A stretch of 64,000 bases of DNA from Gemmata sp051859125. GTDB lineage: Bacteria > Planctomycetota > Planctomycetia > Gemmatales > Gemmataceae. The notes below the pieces were generated by a model. That model was not told where the DNA came from, did not search any database, and saw only the letters and a program-made list of their open reading frames with translations. This document shows positions 60,620 to 64,000 of this stretch, one piece after another. The translations under genes and the position numbers were made by a program. Position 1 is the first letter of the stretch; each line of letters opens with the position of its first letter. The stretch lies in contig NZ_JBHYGG010000101.1 in the NCBI RefSeq assembly GCF_051859125.1, forward strand, positions 9,973 to 73,972, written 5' to 3'.

Positions 60620-61533
60620 CAGGGTTCGCCGCCCGGTGTGCCGCCGTTGAGCGACTCCAGCGCGACCATGAACTCGTCGGGCGGCGACACGGTCAGCTCG
60701 GTGTCGCTGATCTTGATGCCGAACGGGTACCACGCGCCGCGCCACACCCAGAACACGTCCTCGCTCACCGGGTACGCGTGGTTCGCGAAGTTGTCGCGCG
60801 CGAACATCTTGATGACGTGGATCTTCTCCAGCGCCGCCACCGACACCGGCCACACCGCGAGCTCGTCGCGGCTCGGGACCGCGACCCAGAACCCGGCCGG
60901 CGACTCGGGCATCAGGTCCTCCACCAGCAGCGCCCGGGCCGCGTCGTACCCGTCGCCGGTGTGCCCGATGCGGATGTCGATCTCGTCGCTCACCGGTTCG
61001 AGGAAGTCGTCGGGCGTGTTCGCGCGCAGGTTCCCCAGCGCCCCGTCGAGCAGGTCGTCGCCGGCCCGCCCGGTCTTCTTGAGCATGTCGTCGGTGACGT
61101 AGGCCATCGTGTGCGGGAAGTCGATCACGAGGTTGATCTCGAGGCCGGTGCCGGGCAGCGGCACGCCCCACGGGTGCGTCTTGCCCTGCCGCGAGAACGG
61201 GCGGCCGAGCCGCGGGCGGAGCCGGTCCGCGACCGCGGTGAGGTCGTCGGGGATCTTCGGCCCCGCGAGCACGCCGGTGAGGTGCCCGAGGAACTCGCGG
61301 ATCATCGCGGGCCACTCGGCCTTCTCGACCGCCCTCGCGCGGCGGTACAGGTTCGACAGGCCGATGTACTGCTCGTCGCCCTTGCCGGTCGGCGGGACGA
61401 CGTTCACCCCGTCGGGCTCCCACGAGGCGACCGTGTAGTTGAGGTCCGCGAGCGCGTGCGTGACCGCCGCCCGGAACCCGCTCGGGAGCCCCGCGGCGAC
61501 CTCGCCGTGCGGGTTGTCGAAGTCGTCGGACAT
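60619..61533 (-). CDS. Conserved hypothetical protein, DUF1444-like
   Basis: A 304-aa soluble protein. The segment GLEINLVIDFPHTMAYVTDDMLKKTG, followed by a run like ALGNLRANTPDDFLEPV, resembles DUF1444/YtpQ proteins, but this is a weak by-eye match. No signal peptide or membrane segment is seen. GAGGTG lies upstream of the ATG at 61533. Its stop codon is formed at the edge of an inverted repeat. Another minus-strand hypothetical gene lies 45 nt upstream. Confidence 0.7.
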   Translation of the reverse strand: MSDDFDNPHGEVAAGLPSGFRAAVTHALADLNYTVASWEPDGVNVVPPTGKGDEQYIGLSNLYRRARAVEKAEWPAMIREFLGHLTGVLAGPKIPDDLTAVADRLRPRLGRPFSRQGKTHPWGVPLPGTGLEINLVIDFPHTMAYVTDDMLKKTGRAGDDLLDGALGNLRANTPDDFLEPVSDEIDIRIGHTGDGYDAARALLVEDLMPESPAGFWVAVPSRDELAVWPVSVAALEKIHVIKMFARDNFANHAYPVSEDVFWVWRGAWYPFGIKISDTELTVSPPDEFMVALESLNGGTPGGEP

Positions 61534-61578
61534 GGGAGCACCTCGGGGGGCGAGTTCGGGGCGAGTTCGGGTCGGGAG

Positions 61579-62439
61579 TCACTCGGCGGCCCGCGCGGGC
61601 GGTTCCCCGAGCTGGGGGGCGAGTGCGAGCCGGCGGGCCTCGGAAACGAGGGCGAACAGGAGGTGCGGGTTCGGAACCTCTTTCACGTCCACCAGCACCC
61701 ACGGGAGCCACTTGCCGCCCTGCTTCACGCTCAGCTTCCCCTGCGCCACCGCCAGCTCCTTCACGTCGGCCCACGGGAGCGCCTTGCCGTTGTACTGGAG
61801 CCCGCGGCGGGTCGCCTCGATGTCGCCGAACTCGATCGTCCGCCCGGCCGCGAAGTTCGCCCACACCTCGGGCCACAGCGCCTCGAACGTCCGGCGCTGG
61901 ACCTCCTCGGCGAGTGCGGCGTAGTCCGTCAGCGCCGGGCCGAAGTGCGCGGCCACGCCGTCCCCGCGGGCGACCGTGAGCCCGGCCTTCCAGAGCTGGA
62001 ACGTCGGCACGTCCACCGGGAGCCAGCACGCCAGCGGCTCGCCGTCGGCCCCCCGCACGAACTCGGCGTCCCCCGCCCGGTTCACGTTGAGCAGGACGTG
62101 ATCGACCTCGCGCCACGGGAACGAGTCGACCTCGCCGCGGCGGAGCCGGAGCAGCCCGGCCGGGTACACGAGGACGTGCAGCCCGCGCTCGCGGTACATG
62201 TGGACCAGCATCGCCCCGCCGGACAGGGGCACCACGATGAGCACCAGCAGTTCGAGGTGCCCGAACCCGGCCGGCCCGCGGAACCACCAGAAGTAGTTCG
62301 CGACCACGCCGAACAGCATCAGGCCCAGGCCCAGGCCGAGCTTCGCCAGGAACCGGCCCCGGCTGATCCCAAACAGCGCGTCCGGGTCGCCGAGTTCGGT
62401 GAGCGAGCGGGTCAGGTGGTCGTCGTCCGCGTAATCCAT
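61579..62439 (-). CDS. Hypothetical membrane protein
   Basis: A 286-aa protein with two N-terminal transmembrane helices (about residues 32-50 and 60-80) and a soluble C-terminal part containing YPAGLLRLRRGEVDSFPWREV and LQYNGKALPWADVKELAV. These read like tandem PH-type or bPH-like strands of the kind that test how a protein is configured by default, but I cannot assign a family. It is upstream of the DUF1444-like gene on the same strand. Confidence 0.75.
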   Translation of the reverse strand: MDYADDDHLTRSLTELGDPDALFGISRGRFLAKLGLGLGLMLFGVVANYFWWFRGPAGFGHLELLVLIVVPLSGGAMLVHMYRERGLHVLVYPAGLLRLRRGEVDSFPWREVDHVLLNVNRAGDAEFVRGADGEPLACWLPVDVPTFQLWKAGLTVARGDGVAAHFGPALTDYAALAEEVQRRTFEALWPEVWANFAAGRTIEFGDIEATRRGLQYNGKALPWADVKELAVAQGKLSVKQGGKWLPWVLVDVKEVPNPHLLFALVSEARRLALAPQLGEPPARAAE

Positions 62440-62661
62440 CCGGCCCTCGGCGGGGGAGCGAGCGTTGCCGTATAATACGCGATCCGGCCCGGAACGCGGA
62501 GTTCGGATCGCCGGTCGCGACGGACCGGCCCTCCTTCCGTAATGTAGGTCACTCGTTCCGCGACTGACACCGGCCGCGGTCCCCGGTCCGGGTCGCCCGC
62601 CGGGGTGCGGCTCGCGGAGCGAGTCGCCTACTTTGAACGCGGCCTACTCCCCTGGTGGAAC

Positions 62662-63678
62662 ATGCTCGTCGTCATGCAGTCCCACGCGGCCGATTCGGAG
62701 ATCGCCCGCGTCGTCGAGGTCATCACGGGGCAGGGGCTCACCCCGCACGTCATGCCCGGGGCCACCCGCACCGCCATCGGCATCACCGGGAACACCGGGG
62801 CCGTCAGCAAGGCGCTGTTCGAGGTGCTCCCCGGCGTCGAGGAGGCCATCCGCGTCACCAAGCCGTACAAGCTCGCCAGCCGCGAGATGAAGCGCGACGA
62901 CACGAGCATCGCGTTCCCGCAGGGCACCGTCGGCCCGCGGACGTTCACCGTCGTCGCCGGCCCGTGCTCGGTCGAGAACGAGGCCATGGTCCTCAGGACC
63001 GCCGAGTTCCTGATGTCGATCGGCGTGAAGTTCCTGCGGGCCGGGGCATTCAAGCCGCGGACCAGCCCCTACGCCTTCCAGGGCATGGGCACCGAGGGGC
63101 TGAAGATCCTCGCCAAGGCCCGCGAGCGTACCGGCATCGCCATCGTCACCGAACTGATGGACACCGAGTACGCCGCGGCCGTCGAGGAGGCGTCCGACGT
63201 CATCCAGATCGGCACCCGGAACATGCAGAACTTCTCGCTCCTCAAGCGGGTCGGGCTGTGCCGCAAGCCGGTGCTGCTGAAGCGGGGCATGAGCGCGACG
63301 CTCGACGACTGGCTGATGGCCGCCGAGTACGTCATGGCCGGCGGGAACTACCAGGTGGTCCTGTGCGAGCGGGGCGTGCGGACGTTCTCGGACCACAGCC
63401 GCAACACGCTCGACCTGGGCGTGATCCCGCCCGCGAAGGCGCTCACGCACCTGCCGATCTTCGTGGACCCGAGCCACGGCACCGGGAAGCGGGCGTACGT
63501 CCCGTCGATGTCGCTGGCGTCGCTGGCGGCCGGGGCCGACGGCGTCCTCGTCGAGGCGCACCCGGAGCCGGACAAGGCGATGTCCGACGGCGCGCAGTCG
63601 CTCGACTTCCCGGGGCTCAAGGCGCTCGTCGAGCGGCTCCGCGACCTGGCCCCGGCGTTCGGGCGGACCCTGGCGTGA
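62662..63678 (+). CDS. aroF: 3-deoxy-7-phosphoheptulonate synthase (DAHP synthase, type I-beta)
   Basis: First enzyme of the shikimate pathway, condensing phosphoenolpyruvate and erythrose-4-phosphate. The 338-aa product has an N-terminal ferredoxin-like regulatory domain (about residues 1-70; MLVVMQSHAADSEIARV) and the catalytic barrel with VAGPCSVEN, RAGAFKPRTSPYAFQG, QIGTRNMQNFSLLK and FVDPSHGTGKR. I chose ATG 62662, the typical start of this family; a longer start at 62605 adds 19 unconserved residues. Its stop overlaps the GTG of the next gene. Confidence 0.94.
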   Translation: MLVVMQSHAADSEIARVVEVITGQGLTPHVMPGATRTAIGITGNTGAVSKALFEVLPGVEEAIRVTKPYKLASREMKRDDTSIAFPQGTVGPRTFTVVAGPCSVENEAMVLRTAEFLMSIGVKFLRAGAFKPRTSPYAFQGMGTEGLKILAKARERTGIAIVTELMDTEYAAAVEEASDVIQIGTRNMQNFSLLKRVGLCRKPVLLKRGMSATLDDWLMAAEYVMAGGNYQVVLCERGVRTFSDHSRNTLDLGVIPPAKALTHLPIFVDPSHGTGKRAYVPSMSLASLAAGADGVLVEAHPEPDKAMSDGAQSLDFPGLKALVERLRDLAPAFGRTLA

Positions 63679-63911
63679 CCCCACTCCTCGCGTGCTTCCC
63701 GGTGTGCATGACGCTGGTGGCGGTGGGGTTCGTGGGGCTCCTCGCGGTCCTCGTCCTCGGGACCAACCGCGAGGGGCCGAACGCGCCCGTCGACGCGCCG
63801 GCGGACCCGGCCGCGGCGTCGGACCTGCCGTCGTGGCGGCTCGTGGCGCTCATCTTCGCCGCGGTGCTGATCCACTTCGCGGTCCTGCTGTGGATCTGGC
63901 CCGAGCTGTGA
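63675..63911 (+). CDS. Small two-helix membrane protein
   Basis: A 78-aa protein from GTG 63675, which overlaps the stop of the DAHP synthase gene (GTGA). It has two transmembrane helices (about residues 5-30 and 54-75) joined by an acidic, Pro/Ala-rich loop. No family is recognised. The overlap indicates coupled translation. Confidence 0.65.
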   Translation: MTPLLACFPVCMTLVAVGFVGLLAVLVLGTNREGPNAPVDAPADPAAASDLPSWRLVALIFAAVLIHFAVLLWIWPEL

Positions 63912-63930
63912 GGGGCGGCGAATGTGGCGA

Positions 63931-63995
63931 GCGGGGGGCGTGAGCCCCCCGCGGTCACGCCAGTGCGGTTCACTCGGGGGGCTCACGCCCCCCGC
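63931..63995. repeat. Long inverted repeat, 21-bp perfect stem
   Basis: Arms 63931-63951 and 63975-63995 are exact complements around a 23-nt spacer. Each arm is itself a small palindrome (GGGGGGC-GTGA-GCCCCCC), so either one large or two small hairpins could form. It is the last feature in the window. Confidence 0.92.
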
Positions 63996-64000
63996 GCGCC

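Overview
This window is a stretch of high-GC bacterial chromosome, almost certainly from a planctomycete and most likely the Gemmata group (Gemmataceae). The evidence is the combination of DUF1559 prepilin-like proteins, a DUF1501 protein, a planctomycete cytochrome c (DUF1549/DUF1553) protein, a surface protein with an N-terminal LExR-type motif and TIG repeats, and many long intergenic inverted repeats. No species name can be read from the sequence. Third codon positions are strongly G/C, so antisense frames stay open for kilobases; only frames with recognisable protein features are called.

Layout. 0.35-11.4 kb: a tightly overlapping type II secretion cluster, gspE-F-G-H-I-J-K-L-M in that order; no secretin (GspD), GspC or prepilin peptidase lies in the window. 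11.6-16.6 kb: an RND efflux pair (lipoprotein adaptor and HAE1-type pump with an unusual membrane insert) and a small zinc-ribbon protein. 16.6-22.2 kb: glycosyltransferase, DUF2784 protein, NIF3-like protein, a small exported protein and a UPF1-like helicase with an RNA-binding-like N-terminus. 22.5-26.0 kb: a large TIG-repeat/FG-GAP surface protein. 26.1-29.5 kb: glycerophosphodiesterase-glcF, with glcE close by, on the minus strand. 30.0-34.5 kb: gap, a DUF1559 gene, pgk and accD. 34.6-45 kb: an atypical protein kinase, rsmE, several small or secreted proteins, malate dehydrogenase, an LPS-kinase-like protein, DUF2237, a zinc metallopeptidase, an OGFr-domain protein, a thioredoxin-like protein and a DUF1501 protein. 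45.4-46.6 kb: tRNA-Gln, a SET-domain protein and a Gly/Tyr-rich exported protein.

46.86-53.74 kb looks like a decayed integrative element. A 42-nt piece of tRNA-His (3' half) marks its left end and the intact tRNA-His gene its right end, with a frameshifted tyrosine recombinase next to the intact tRNA. Inside are IS66 remnants, a DUF1559 gene, a truncated cytochrome c gene and a YeiH-type transporter with a small membrane partner. Immediately upstream of the intact tRNA-His, on the same strand, lies a gene for a Thg1-like 3'-5' RNA polymerase (tRNA-His guanylyltransferase family), although the tRNA gene already encodes G-1 and C73. This pairing is the most striking thing in the window.

54.7-64 kb holds a TIGR00300-type ornithine cyclodeaminase, RidA, an SDR-cupin pair, a DUF3472 protein, two minus-strand hypothetical proteins and DAHP synthase. 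This part is dense in long inverted repeats (17-31 bp stems). At least eleven such hairpins occur in the whole window, some of them related copies, and they form a second feature that ordinary gene annotation does not explain.
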